64,000 bases of DNA from Usnea hakonensis (Eukaryota; Ascomycota; Lecanoromycetes; Lecanorales; Parmeliaceae): assembly GCA_013423325.1 (NCBI GenBank), contig BLJB01000230.1, positions 18,456-82,455 on the forward strand, given 5' to 3'. Made by a program: the position numbers and the translations under genes. Positions 43,705 through 54,478 of this stretch are shown piece by piece; within the stretch, counting starts at the first letter, position 1, and each line of letters opens with the position of its first letter. The notes beneath the pieces were generated by a model. The model searched no databases. It was not told the origin of the DNA and worked only from the letters and a program-made list of their open reading frames with translations.

Positions 43705-46700
43705 TCAATCCACTTCCTCCAATCTCATCTGTTCCAGTCTCATCTCTTCCAATCTCATATTCTTTTCGTCTCGTCTCTTCATATCCCTAAGGATGTAACC
43801 AATCAACTCCGTATTCCAGTCAGCCAGTCTTTGTCTCCCTCGATTCTGCGCGACTTCCTCAATTGACCTGGCAAGCTGAAGCGCTCTTTCGTAATTTCCA
43901 ACGTCGCGGTGGCATTGGGCGAGAGTGAATATGGACGCCACACGCTCTGAGTGATCTACTCTTAGCGTTCTTGACCGTATCTCCACGACTGTTTCTAACA
44001 GAGCAATGGCTTTATCGTTCTCTTCTACTTCCATATATGCTTTAGCAAGTACGTGTTGTGACGACAAACGGTCTGGATGCTCTGGTCTTAGCGTTCTTGA
44101 TCGTATCTCCACCACTGTTTCTAACAGAGCGATCGCTTTGTCGTTCTCTTCTACTACCAAATATGCTCTTGCAAGTTCGTGTTGTGACTTCAAGCGTCCT
44201 GGATGCTCTGATCTTAGCGTTTTTGCCTCTATCTCCACGACTGTTTCTAACAGAGCAATAGCTTTATCGTTCTCTTCTACTTTCAAGTAGGCTCTAGCAA
44301 GTACTTGTTGTGACGTTAAAAGATCTGGATGCTCTGGTCTTAGCTTTCTTGCGTCTATCTCCACGACTTTTTCTAATAGAGCAATGGCTTTATCATTCTC
44401 TTCTACCTCCATATATGCTCTAGCCAGCTCATGTTGTGAGCTCAGAAGGGTCCTATTCTCTGGTCTCAGTGTCTCTTTTTGCACGTGAATTATACGCTCG
44501 AGGATTTCTATTGCTCTGATCGTATCTTCAATTTGAAGGTATGCCTTCGCAAGATTGTGCTGTGAATTTAAATATCGCTGATGCTTTGCAGGTAGAGTAT
44601 GTGCCCGTATTTCGTTGACTTGTTTTAGCAGGATTATTGCTTTACTGGCATCGCTATAATCACGCATGTATAGACCGTGAAGGCTTTGAATGGCTTGGCC
44701 GTTTTCAGTTCTGATCCAAGAACTGTCTGCCAACACTGGGATCATTTGAAGCAAATCAGAAAGCGCCGAATCACATTTCAGTCTATGCACTGCCCACGCG
44801 AGCCGGTATATTGACTGCTGAAAATATAAACTCGATTCTTGAGAGCCCACGTCTTTCAGAAGATGGGCGATGGATTCTATATGAGGCTGAAGCTGGCTGC
44901 GCAGCTGATCGAAGTCTGGAACGTAGGGATTCTTCACAGATAGCGAAAGTACACAAAGGCCATTTTTCCCAGCTTTCAATTTCAATTCTTCTTGCTTCTG
45001 TAGCCTATATTTCGACCAAAAGTGGCTTACGGGATGCATGTGTGTAGTACCTCTATCCATGTCGAAGGTCACAAGAGAGAGAGAGACGAGCAGCGACCTG
45101 GCTTTTCGAAAGCGCAGCTTGTGCAGATTGAAGTCCTCTGAACCGTTTGACATGAACGCCGGAAGACTATGAACGTGCCAAGGAGAAAGATTGTAGATAC
45201 TCTCCTCGCCGTCTGCATTCAACTCAGAAGAGATAATGTTTTCGTCTCTCGAATTATCCCAGACTCCCTGGAAAGCGGCCTCCGGAAAGTCCGTATAATG
45301 CATAAAGGCATAAAAGGTGAGGAGCTCAAGCGCATCTTTGGCGACTTGATCGCCACGGTGTTCCATGTATGTTGCGGACACTTCGAAGGTAGCATAAACC
45401 CCTCCGTATTCTGAGCGAGCTTGTGTGGGGAAAGATTCGAAAAGCCATCCCTGCCTCCCTTCAAATGTTTTTTTGAACTCTTGTAGATCGCACAAGCCTT
45501 GAGAGACAGCTGCTCCGGCTTGTATAATGGCAAGTGCATGGCAGCCCAGTAGATCAACAACTGCGTGAGCATTTTCTTGAATTTCTTCATGATCGCTTCG
45601 CGATCTCAAATCAATTTCGCAAGCTTTGAGGAGAAGCGTGTAAGCTGTTTCCTGAGACAGTCTCTCATAACAGTCTGGGTGTCCTGCCGTGTGGTATTTC
45701 GCGCATTCAGCAAGTCGTGTCGTAATCAAGATACTGCCCTTTCTTCCGGCTGGCAAAAATTGATCCAAATCCAGGTCCGTATTATCAGCGTTATCTAGGA
45801 TGAGTAACCATGAATGAGGCGTATTTTGAAGCCACGACATTGTACCTTCAAGGCTATCATCGTGTTGCTCACACCTCCGGGCGATGTGGGCAAAGCCGTT
45901 AGTAATCGAGATTTCACTCCGGGCATCTATCCAAAAAATCCCCCAGAATCTGACACTTATTAGCCAATGTGGAAGTGTAGCGCATGATTACTCCTACTTT
46001 GGCCGGCTGTCATGTGCAAATTTTATAGCGACCTCACTTTTGCCAGCCCCGCCCATACCCTGTATGACATATATCTTCGGTCTTGAAGTCTGTTCTGACC
46101 TTGAATCTAAAGGGCATAGCGCCTGCTTGAGCCTCTCTAGCTCGTCTTCTCGGCCAGTGAACAAAGGATTCGGTCTGCGCCTAACCAGAAAATGCTTGTT
46201 GTACAGGTGAAATGCTGGGTGAGTGTAAGCGTTCGTCCTACACATATTAAGGTATGTAGGTAGCGAAGACGGTTGAATGAATACCTTCTCCCTGGCTGAC
46301 AACGATTTCATCTGCTACTTCCACCATTTCTCGAACAGTATCACTTACGAGGATAAAGTTTGCATCACGTGGGCCAAAGAATTTGTTCATCATAGAGTGA
46401 GGGGCATCGAGCATCTTCTTCGGGCGTCCAAACAGGCATGCAGAGTCTTCTTCAACGATCTGTATTCATGAGTAACCTTGACTGACAGCAAGGATGTGTT
46501 GATTTACCATCATTTGGACGCTGCGGCTCAGCGTCGGAAAACGGGCTGGAAGTACGGCTTTGAGGACTTTGGTTCTTTGTGATTCCCAGAAGCACATAGT
46601 CAATGTTGTCATCGGGGGCCTTGTTACCATTGCTACAAATTTTTCAGAGGTCTCTCTCAGAGCCCTAGTGCTGCCATCGAGATCTTGAAGCAGTGTCTGA

Positions 46701-47450
46701 GAAGGTGCTTTGTTGAGAATCCCGCCAAGCATGGCCTGCCACTGTGCAGCTTTGCCAGCCTTTGTACCTTGCAATGGAGATGCGAGAAAGATAATTCCAG
46801 AGTTGGCAACGATCAATCTTTGATACTGGCTATTCTGTATGTTTGCAATCTCTAGTGCCTTCAAAGATTGTCAGTTCCCTTTCATCCAATTCAGACAGGA
46901 TTCAGTCTCGCCTTCGTGATAATAAGACCACCAAAGCACGAAGCTATAAATATAAGAGGCCTCGAATGTGTGTCTTGCTGCCATGGAAGTCAGAGGGTAC
47001 AGTAACATTGCTGTTGGGGTTCAACCTTATCACGCTGGCTTTTGAGATTGCTCAACAATACCTCCGCAACATTTTCTATGCGTGCAACGGAGGCGTCCGC
47101 ATAGTATCTGGCGTTCCAACTGAACGTGTAAATTCTTGCAGAGGGAACGACAGCCGGCAGCATATCTGAGTCACTGAGCCAATTGACCGGTCTTGTTCTG
47201 GTTTTGTACTCCCAGGTGCGAGGAGTCGTCGTTCCAAGACCGTGTATGGCAATGACACTAACTTCTGTCAAGTACCACCGATGTCTGTTGGATTGTACTG
47301 CTTACTCGACCAACGTATCATCACTGTCGCCTTCTGGAGGATACACTTTAAGCAGGAGACCTTCCGGAATGTTTGCATGGTCCTATTTTTGTAAGCATGA
47401 GGACGAGCGCCGACCTTGCCGACTTGGGCATCTTTGCTTACATCCATCAT
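43705..47450 (-). CDS. Fungal NLR: alpha/beta hydrolase - NB-ARC - TPR
   Basis: Eight exons (47450-47442, 47382-47306, 47257-47026, 46977-46912, 46858-46508, 46459-46285, 46214-45998, 45949-43705) keep one frame for 1123 aa. Residues about 29-250 form a SERAC1-like alpha/beta hydrolase (VIAIHGLG at 30-37; elbow IASCFGG at 117-123; SGIIFLASPLQGT). The NB-ARC core has Walker A GMGGAGKSE (356-364), Walker B WLLILDNAD (423-431) and GSILITTR (447-454). Six 42-aa kinesin-light-chain-type TPRs (about 820-1071) and a charged MRLEE tail finish it. This is the STAND/NLR layout of fungal allorecognition and immune-like receptors: the TPR sensor would trigger nucleotide-dependent assembly and expose the N-terminal effector. 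Oddities: Cys repl aces Ser at the hydrolase nucleophile, and intron 4 is GC-AG. The nine-base first exon is the least certain part. Confidence 0.85.
43864..44619 (-). repeat. Six tandem 126-bp TPR-encoding units
   Basis: Each unit encodes 42 aa of pattern VVEIxxxTLRPEHPxxLxSQ..LA.AYxxVEENDKAIALLE. The middle four units are nearly identical at protein level and close at DNA level; the outermost two are diverged. High internal identity suggests recent unit duplication or gene conversion. Confidence 0.9.
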
Positions 47451-49065
47451 GCCTATACTTCACAAGTCTAAGTTCTTTGGAAAGCCTGTCTTTACGATAG
47501 CGCGATGGTGAAGTAAGGCCTCACAGAAGTTTCAGGCTACTGGGCTCCTGCCTTACAGCTCAGCCGTTATCGACTTTTTATGTCGTATGCTTCAAGAACT
47601 TATAGCACTGGTCCGGGAGAACATATTTGAGACTGTAATCTGTTATAAATAAACAGAGATGCAATGAGTCTGAGGGCCAAAGAAGCCACAGATCATCTAG
47701 AGCTGCCTCGAGCGGGGTTATTAGCTCAACAAGGCTGACAATCCTTTCTCAGCCAATCACCAATTACAATTCAGCAAGAAGTGGAAACGGCGGAAATAAT
47801 AAACGAAGCCAGCTGTCCGAGTGCTAGTTTTACCGAGGGATCCGAGGGCGGTACTGTTTCTAGAAGGTGATCGAAAAGAATACTTGGCATGATGAAATCG
47901 TGCATTGTCTCCGCAGCCTCATAGTAGCCTCATCTCATCGGTTGCAGGGGAAGACATACACTTTTCCCAAGCGTGGTTCGAGATATGACACTATCTACGT
48001 GGCCTGATTTCTGCACCTACCAAGATTCATGACCCAGTACAGTAGCCCTCGTCCCGCCAAAATGGAGAGACGAGTCTGGAGCCGAGCTGGAAGTATCTTC
48101 ACACTGGTCCGTCTATCCGGCAGGTACCTTGTACCTACACGTCTAAAAATATACAAAGCACAAGCCGAACCCGCTCAAACACTTACTAAGTCCAAAAAAA
48201 AAAACTGCCGAAGCTGCTAACATAGAGACACGCGAAATCTGTTCTTCCGAAGTGATGAAAGCAAAGAAGTCTATATATTCATGAATGTTTATATTCAATG
48301 TCGAATACTTCATAACACTGCCGACGGCTATGACGTATTTAGTCAGATACTCTTCTTTCCAGCTTCGACTGCCGGATAACACGGTAAAAGTAGTGCTGAT
48401 AATGTGTTTATCTAGAATTAACTGGTACTGCGAAATCGAACGCACCATCCACATGATTTAGTGCTATCGTTCCTATATGTGACTGGGCCTGCAGAGGCTT
48501 GTTCGATACCCCATACAAAGAAACTTTCATATCTATGCGTTATAGACACGAAATCGATGATATAGCTATGTATGTAAATTTGGAATCGATTGGGCGGTGG
48601 AAAAGACTATCATGGCTCTGAAAGAGACATTTTTATATGAGGGAAAATTGCAGGTGAGGTAGTACCATCATGTATTCCTTCTGATCCTCTATCTCCTCCA
48701 ATGTCCTGTGAAATTCATACGAATATCCGAATTTGCGGAATCACAGACCATCAGCCCTACTGTGCCGATGTACAGAAGGATAAGAAGAGAAGCTGGATCA
48801 AACTGGTGTCTTCTCAAGTTCGACTTATCGAAGCTTTTTAACGTATCTGAATTTCGACCATGGAACGAAAGATCACAACGCTGCGGTGGGGCGACAACTC
48901 CGTCATACTGTTGTAGCTGCCTTGGAAGTCACTACGACTTTGTGTGATTAATGAAATGTCGAGTAGAGTGTATGACCGTTCCTCCTTCCACTTTTACTGG
49001 ATTGAATCACGATTAGGCAGATTGACGATAAATCTTCTACCACCAAGTCTCTACACATAAGATCA
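47451..49065. other. Intergenic, nothing firm
   Basis: 1.6 kb upstream of the NLR. A 103-codon minus frame at 48143-48454 and short plus frames have no recognisable content. Confidence 0.35.
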
Positions 49066-49411
49066 CTACTCTCTAAACACAGAATTCAGAATTCGGTCTT
49101 GTATTGTCATGGCTTCGTGTTGGAAAATGATGCACCACCTCCTCAACACACGGAAAAAACTCTCGGCAATGGTCTTGGTAAGAGGCTTCACAAGCTACGT
49201 AAGTAGCTCTTTCTGCATAGATATTTGAATCAATGCTAACCCTCCATACCAAATTCCAACACTTTGGAAGCAGATTCACCTCGGCTTTCACCGTCTTCTG
49301 GGCCGATGGACTGGCGGAAAGCGCCTCGAAGGGGTTGAGAGCACCATTCTGCAGGACTTTGCATCCAATGTATGACTCCAGATTCGACACATGTAATGCG
49401 CTAGACCTCAT
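49066..49411 (-). CDS. Two-exon 3' gene fragment, unrecognised
   Basis: Exon piece 49411-49250, a 55-bp intron (GTATGG..GTAG) and exon 49194-49066 join in phase to 97 aa. Content is protein-like: ALHVSNLESYIGCKVLQNGA, KTVKAEVNLLPKCWNLLVKP, TIAESFFRVLRRWCIIFQHE, ending DRILNSVFRE. An in-frame stop lies just upstream of the first ATG next to a possible CACAG acceptor, so earlier exons probably exist in 49412-50240. Confidence 0.4.
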
Positions 49412-50240
49412 CAGAACCTTCTTATTTCTCCTGTGTTACATTCGATGGTCTAGCGGGAGGGACTTTTCTCCCCATCCAGTCACCCTTGTCAACTTTCAAT
49501 CTTGTTGATTTCATGAATCATAATCAAGGAGGGGCTTTCATCTCGAGTCTTGATGTACTACGCAGAAGAATAACAGGCGCTGTTTTTCTCGAATGGAAAA
49601 GAGGTCTTGCACTAGAGATCCAGGGTCTACCAGGCTTGGCACTTGGGGTCGTCTCCACACCTTGCTCCTGTTGCGTTCCCCCTTCAGCCAGTCTTCTTGG
49701 TTTGTCAATTTGATCATATCACCTCCGAAATTGCCATACATATGCACCGATATCGTTACCTAAGTGTAAGTGATTGTACGACAAAGATGAGCTCAAAATT
49801 GACTACGGCTGACCTATTCCCCACTTCCAGCAAACTGTGATGCAGATCGAGGTCCCGGCCGTTCGAAGAATGACACATTTGCGAAAGGACATGCCGGAGA
49901 TGCCGTCTTGGTGTTGTCCAGTTCAAGCACGCCTCGATGTTGAAGATGCGGGCCGGACCCATCCATTCCAGCGGCACGAGGCACCCACTCTTGATTGATT
50001 CGATGTAATCGCACCTGGTAAAAGTATACCCACGCTATCCACGATCAGTAGCTTGCAAGACTTCGCCATCACGATCAACTACGAAATTGAAACGAGGGCG
50101 TGCCTCAATCCTTGAAATGATTGGAGGAAACCATAAATCTCACGTCAGCCAAATCGCAAGATATCCGGAAAAGGAAAACGTTAACTACCGGGACGGCAAG
50201 AACTGCGGGAAATGCCATCTGTTATAGTACACCTAGACAG
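49412..50240 (-). pseudogene. Decayed or unresolved coding pieces upstream of the fragment
   Basis: Minus-strand pieces read as protein in shifting frames: MAFPAVLAVP at about 50218-50189, ARPRFNFVVDRDGEVLQATD near 50095-50036, VPLEWMGPARIFNIEACLNW near 49976-49917 and IKLTNQEDWLKGERNRSK near 49700-49650. The second and third pieces share one frame with a TAG between them, and the sequence between does not offer an intron of normal length. Either a gene with introns I could not place or a decaying copy. No family recognised. Confidence 0.35.
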
Positions 50241-50489
50241 CCAGACTGAGTCCTGGGACGTCAGCGGGAAAATCCTACTGTAACATCGCGCTAGAAACGG
50301 ACATAAAAAGCGAGCTTTCTCGATTGATGGTAAGTGACTGGTCATCTGAGGCTTAAGAGGGGCAATGCTGGCAGGCTTCCTATTTATTCAGAGCATCATC
50401 AGCACATTTCAGACCTGCCTCCCTCCAGCCTCTTCCTGAAGAACAATACGACAGACACTACACCAAAGTCTCAGTGCCAGACAGACACC

Positions 50490-50915
50490 ATGTACGCGTG
50501 GACTAACGTTTACCTGGCCTTGGGGTATGTTCAAGTCACAACCTTGCAACCCAGACATTTTTTCACCCATCGAGTCAACCTAGAGGCTTTAGTGCTGACA
50601 CATTACAATTCCAGCCTACTCGCTCTATCCTCGAGCACGACTGCCCTCTTCACGTCCTCTCTTGCCACCTGCACACCCACACCAACAACATTTACTACTA
50701 CCAACTCCGGCAACGTTACCACCATCAGCACATCCGCACAACCATACTGCCCCACAATAACCTCCACCAAGTCACGAAAATGTCCTCCACCACCATCCAA
50801 TTGCATCGAGCCCGACTGCATCATTGAAAAAATGACAACACTACCATGTCCCGCTGCTTGCTGTCCATCAGCAACAGCGACGACTGTTGTAAAGGAGAGC
50901 TGTGTGACGACGTAG
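50490..50915 (+). CDS. Small secreted cysteine-rich protein
   Basis: Exon 1 is 50490-50524, the intron 90 bp (GTATGT donor, GCTGAC branch, CCAG acceptor), exon 2 is 50615-50915; 111 aa. Splicing joins MYAWTNVYLALG to LLALSSSTTALF to give a signal peptide that neither exon has alone. The mature protein is Ser/Thr-rich with at least nine cysteines in the second half (PYCP, RKCPPPPSNC, EPDC, LPCPAACC, ESC). Small size, secretion and dense cysteines fit an effector-like or cell-surface protein; function unknown. Confidence 0.65.
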   Translation: MYAWTNVYLALGYVQVTTLQPRHFFTHRVNLEALVLTHYNSSLLALSSSTTALFTSSLATCTPTPTTFTTTNSGNVTTISTSAQPYCPTITSTKSRKCPPPPSNCIEPDCIIEKMTTLPCPAACCPSATATTVVKESCVTT

Positions 50916-51356
50916 GCAGTGCTGATCCACTTCTAGTATTACGTTGCTGACTTCGATCATCACAGATGTCGCCAGGGGTGTCAAGTTGATACTTTCACTG
51001 TGACGCAGTCGTGCTGAGTCTAACAGCGGCACGTACTCGTCGGAGGTATTAGAAGTGATGCGTTTTGCGACAGTATTGATATTTGCACTTTCTCTCCGCG
51101 GTTGATCACACGGTGTCGCAATTCTCCCTGAGCCGTTGAAAGGGTAAAGACTATTTTTTGGTCTATTCATCTTCTAATAGTCCTTCAAAGAATGAAGAAT
51201 ATTAGGACTATAACATTATGTGAATGTCTTCCAAAAAACAAAAATCAATTATCAGTACGACCCTCTCACCTATCACACTTGACTCATTATCCCTCTTACT
51301 CTTCTCCCAAGCCAAAGACAAGATCGTCTATCCATCATTCCGCCCTTCCTCCCTCG

Positions 51357-51440
51357 CATGTGAGGAGCTGTCGGACAGTACTCTACCTTTAAGCGAGAGC
51401 TATCTGCAATGCAACCCTGATCGCCACAGTAAGACTGGGG
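51357..51440. repeat. Direct repeat copy A
   Basis: GAGGAGCTGTCGGACAGT and the following ~60 bp match 51937-52003 with scattered differences. Confidence 0.6.
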
Positions 51441-51469
51441 CTTAGTGATCTCGGACATCGCATATTCGC

Positions 51470-51855
51470 ATTACTCGTTTCAGTGGTTTCAGGCATGGAT
51501 CCAGTGCACAGGCATGGCCATAGCGAGAGAAAGGAGACCCAGCATACCACGAGGAGTGCATAAATCCTACTTTTTGCTGTGCAATTGCTCTTCAGTCGAT
51601 TCATATCCTTCAGAATCATTGCAGTTTTCCGCCCACCCACCCCTGCCTGTATATACATAGATCTACGTTATCACTCCAGGTCTATATCGAACAGACATAA
51701 AAATCTTCTTAGCGCGTAGCTAAGGGCCTGAATATGCCTCTTCAGGGGTCACTGTTCGGCGTATTACATGGCGATGAGACAGGCCAACCACCGTTGCAAC
51801 TACCTCGCTGTGCATTTCGTGCGATTCGCATGGTTCGAATGTGGCGAATGAGGCA
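51470..51855 (-). repeat. Inverted relative of the interior of the 20.6-21.6 kb element
   Basis: On the minus strand this follows the order of 20929-21345: CGCCACATtCGAA, GAGGTAGTTGCAaC, GTTGGCCTGTCTCAT, GCCGAACAGTGACCCCTGAA, then TTTATGCACTCCT and CTGAAACGAGTAAT. Terminal repeats are absent here. A minus-strand ATG frame (51604-51389) has a signal-peptide-like ALLVVCWVSFLSLWPCLCTG, but its counterpart at 21.2 kb is broken. Confidence 0.65.
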
Positions 51856-51936
51856 CTAAGGGGGAGATATTTCGATGAAAAGGATGCAAGCAGGTCTGGG
51901 GAACATGAGGAATTTCAATGGTTGTAAATGAGGAGC

Positions 51937-52003
51937 TGTCTGACAGTGCTTTAGCTTCAAGTGAGAGTCGTCTACAATCCAAGTCTGACCGTCTCCAGTG
52001 ATC
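51937..52003. repeat. Direct repeat copy B
   Basis: GAGGAGCTGTCTGACAGT and following bases; the best-conserved minus-strand reading is ...LK..(H/Y)C.TAPH in both copies. Confidence 0.6.
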
Positions 52004-53231
52004 AAAATCATGCTTCTGGACGCCTGATCTTTCGGCCTTGATGACCCCTCCAATCACGATTGAGACGCCTTACGAGGATCCCATCGCCAGCAACTATTCT
52101 CCTACCGAATCCCATAACCTCGAAGGCGCCATCTGTCCTAGTATATAGTTCAAAGACGGTCAAATTCGCTCGACGTAAGATTGCTAAAACAACCCGCATT
52201 ATCCTCACCCGCACGAGCTCTTCTGCAGCGCTCCCGAAAAAATCGCAATGACGATTCTATATATATTCTCGGTACTTGCACACATCAACACCTGCTTTTT
52301 CCGCCGGGGGGATTTGGGAAATCTGTCGTTGAACTGTGCCGTCACCGTCCTCCAATCGACCGGGTGCTGCCGGCACCACAAGGGGATTTCTGGACCTGGG
52401 AGGGGTGTGTAGAAGGGGACTAAAAGAGTGATCAAGTATTCCAGTTCAGTTGGTGGAAGAGGGGGCAGGTTATTGCAGTGCTTTTGTGTTGCGATCGCGT
52501 GAGGCTCGGGGGAATCAGGGAGGTAGGCGAAATAGCCGCAGATACGATCGATTTGTTCCTTCTGACAAGCAGAACGGGTTCGGCCTCGGTTTGAAGGTTG
52601 TAGGTGTGATTTTGAGCTCAGGGGTGTCTTTGGGATCTTTCGGCTCTATGTTTGTGGGAAGATCGCTCTTCTATAATGATTCTGAGGCAGCCTGCTTGCG
52701 AGCAGCTGATCGTGTTTGTGGAGCCATCTGCGCCTTACACAAGGATATCTGGGGTGGGAGGTTCAAAGTTAGTGGACTTGCTGAGTTTAGAAAAGAATGT
52801 GAGATCAACAATGTTCCATTTAAGTAGTTGCGAAGTGAAAACCAGTGTGAAAAATGTGTATTGAGGAGCATGTGTCAAGTGCTCCACACATCATGAAGTG
52901 CACAAGAGTCATACAGATTCAAGCGAGCATCAAGTTATAACAAAGCGCGCTTGGCTGCAGCGAAGACCTTTGATCATCGGAAAAGTCGTCATGACATGGA
53001 AGTTGCGCCCGACCTCGGGTGAAGGTTGCGCATTGAAGTCTTTGCTGACATTGATTGCTTCCACATGCGTTTGTCAGTGTTTTGAGAGAGTGGCATGAAA
53101 TGAGGGCTCGAAATAGTCACATTTCAGACTTTCCTGACCTCGAATCCCACTGCAGATCTGGAATAAACCAACCTCCTCTCATCAACTCCAAAACACGCCC
53201 CGAAAAATAAAAATTAGAGTCTCATACAAAG

Positions 53232-53542
53232 ATGGTAAGCGACCTCCAATTTCTCACAATGGGAGGACCACCAACAGCTTCTAGCCCGAAGAAACCAAAT
53301 CTCAAGCCGCATCAAGAGTGCACTGCACCCATAACTCAGCGCTGACTCCGCCCGAACTTGAGCACCTCATGCACATTTTGACTGAACTCGAGAAGACCAG
53401 ATATGACTGGGATCTTGTCACCGTACTGTTCAACAACAAATTTGGATTTACTAAGCGCAGCAAGGGAGAAATCATCTGTGCAATACAAGCTTGGTTGAAA
53501 GAGAGGGAGGCAGGTGAGCTGGAAGGGCCGAATAAAGGGTAG
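53232..53542 (+). CDS. Small helical (possibly SANT/Myb-like) protein with ATG-only first exon
   Basis: The first exon is only the ATG (53232-53234), directly followed by a GTAAGC donor. A 50-bp intron ends TTCTAG at 53284 and exon 2 is 53285-53542; 86 aa. Exon 2 has no ATG before residue 36 and a TAG spans the acceptor, so the tiny exon is needed for a full-length start. The product begins PEETKSQAASRVHCTHNSAL; its core LTPPELEHLMHILTELEKTR, YDWDLVTVLFNNKFGFTKRS and EIICAIQAWLKERE is three helices with spaced Trp/Phe, resembling one SANT/Myb-type unit. DNA binding is inference only. Confidence 0.5.
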
Positions 53543-54205
53543 GAACATGGCTTTGGGAGTATGAAACGAGGGAGATGAGGGCGATACAATAGTTGATCCA
53601 ATGGGAGAATTCTTTGTGAACCTGGTAAGCCCGTCTAAAATCCCAACTCACATCCATTTAAATCTGTTAATCAACGGTGACTAAAAAGGTCTTATAGATT
53701 CTCGCGTTAATGTTGGAGTTCAATTGCAGAAGATATCGTTGATACTGACTGACACTGGATTGATCACGTTCTAGAACTATGTCAACACTTGATCAACACT
53801 ACTTACTTCCCAACCTCTTCCTAATCAAAAGCCAAATATCCTTCCCAACAAGCCAAAATACTCACCTTAGCTGTTCAACTCCTAACCACAATCTCTCCCA
53901 CTCCCTCCCCTCTGGAAACGACGCAAATCGCAAACCCCACTTCTAGACCACCATTACCCCAACGTATCCACCCACACAACGAGCACTCAACAACGCAACA
54001 GCGCTCCCTCGTATCGCTTTGTACAATCATGTGACGGCGCAATTCTAATCACGAGTCGGCACAGAGCCGAGCCACCAGGCTCGCTCACAAAGTATGAAGC
54101 TCACGATATTCAGAGCAACGGAACGAATCTCCGTAGCCAAAAACCTCGCAGGATGTATCGATTCTGCTATGTGTTCCATTAGGGGCATCTATGCGTCCCG
54201 GTTGG
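53543..54205. other. Intergenic, nothing recognised
   Basis: No supported feature. Confidence 0.4.
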
Positions 54206-54478
54206 CTACATAAAGGCATGCATAGATGCTGTTTCAAAGATATAGCGGCTTGCCTTGAAGGCATCACTATCACCTCGATATGTTGTAGAATAGCGGGAAT
54301 CTGCCCGATTGACCACCTCGGCCCAATCCTTCACTGTCCGCTCCTTGGATTTTACCACGGTCATCCTCTGCATAGACTTTATGGTTGAGAGGCACTCCAC
54401 CCACATGGGTCCCGTGCCTGCCTCGGGCATGATGAAATTAGCGATAAGGGCTGGCACCAGATTCAAGGCGCTGAACTA
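54206..54478 (-). pseudogene. O-methyltransferase C-terminal relic
   Basis: The frame reads LVPALIANFIMPEAGTG, MWVECLSTIKSMQRMTVVKS, KERTVKDWAEVVNRAD and a short end. This matches the last part of fungal SAM-dependent O-methyltransferases (LLIxExVxPDxG...RTxxxWxxLLxxAG). A stop immediately upstream (TAG TTC AGC GCC) and no SAM-binding or catalytic region before it indicate a truncated relic. Confidence 0.5.

Larger units (their letters stand above)
50916..53231. other. Repeat-rich intergenic region
   Basis: Contains the inverted relative of the transposon-like element (51470-51855) and the direct repeat pair (51357-51440, 51937-52003). A 125-codon frame at 52450-52827 (plus, first codon TTG) reads DRVCGAICALHKDIWGGRF and similar, protein-like but unsupported. 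Confidence 0.4.

Noticed and set aside
43705..45840. Separate 711-aa TPR gene starting at MSWLQN
   Set aside because: A well-formed intron and the preceding FWGIFWIDARSEISITNG join it to the Walker A exon, so it is the 3' exon of the NLR.
51820..51860. GGTTCGAAT-like tRNA B box
   Set aside because: No matching A box or acceptor stem; belongs to the repeat.
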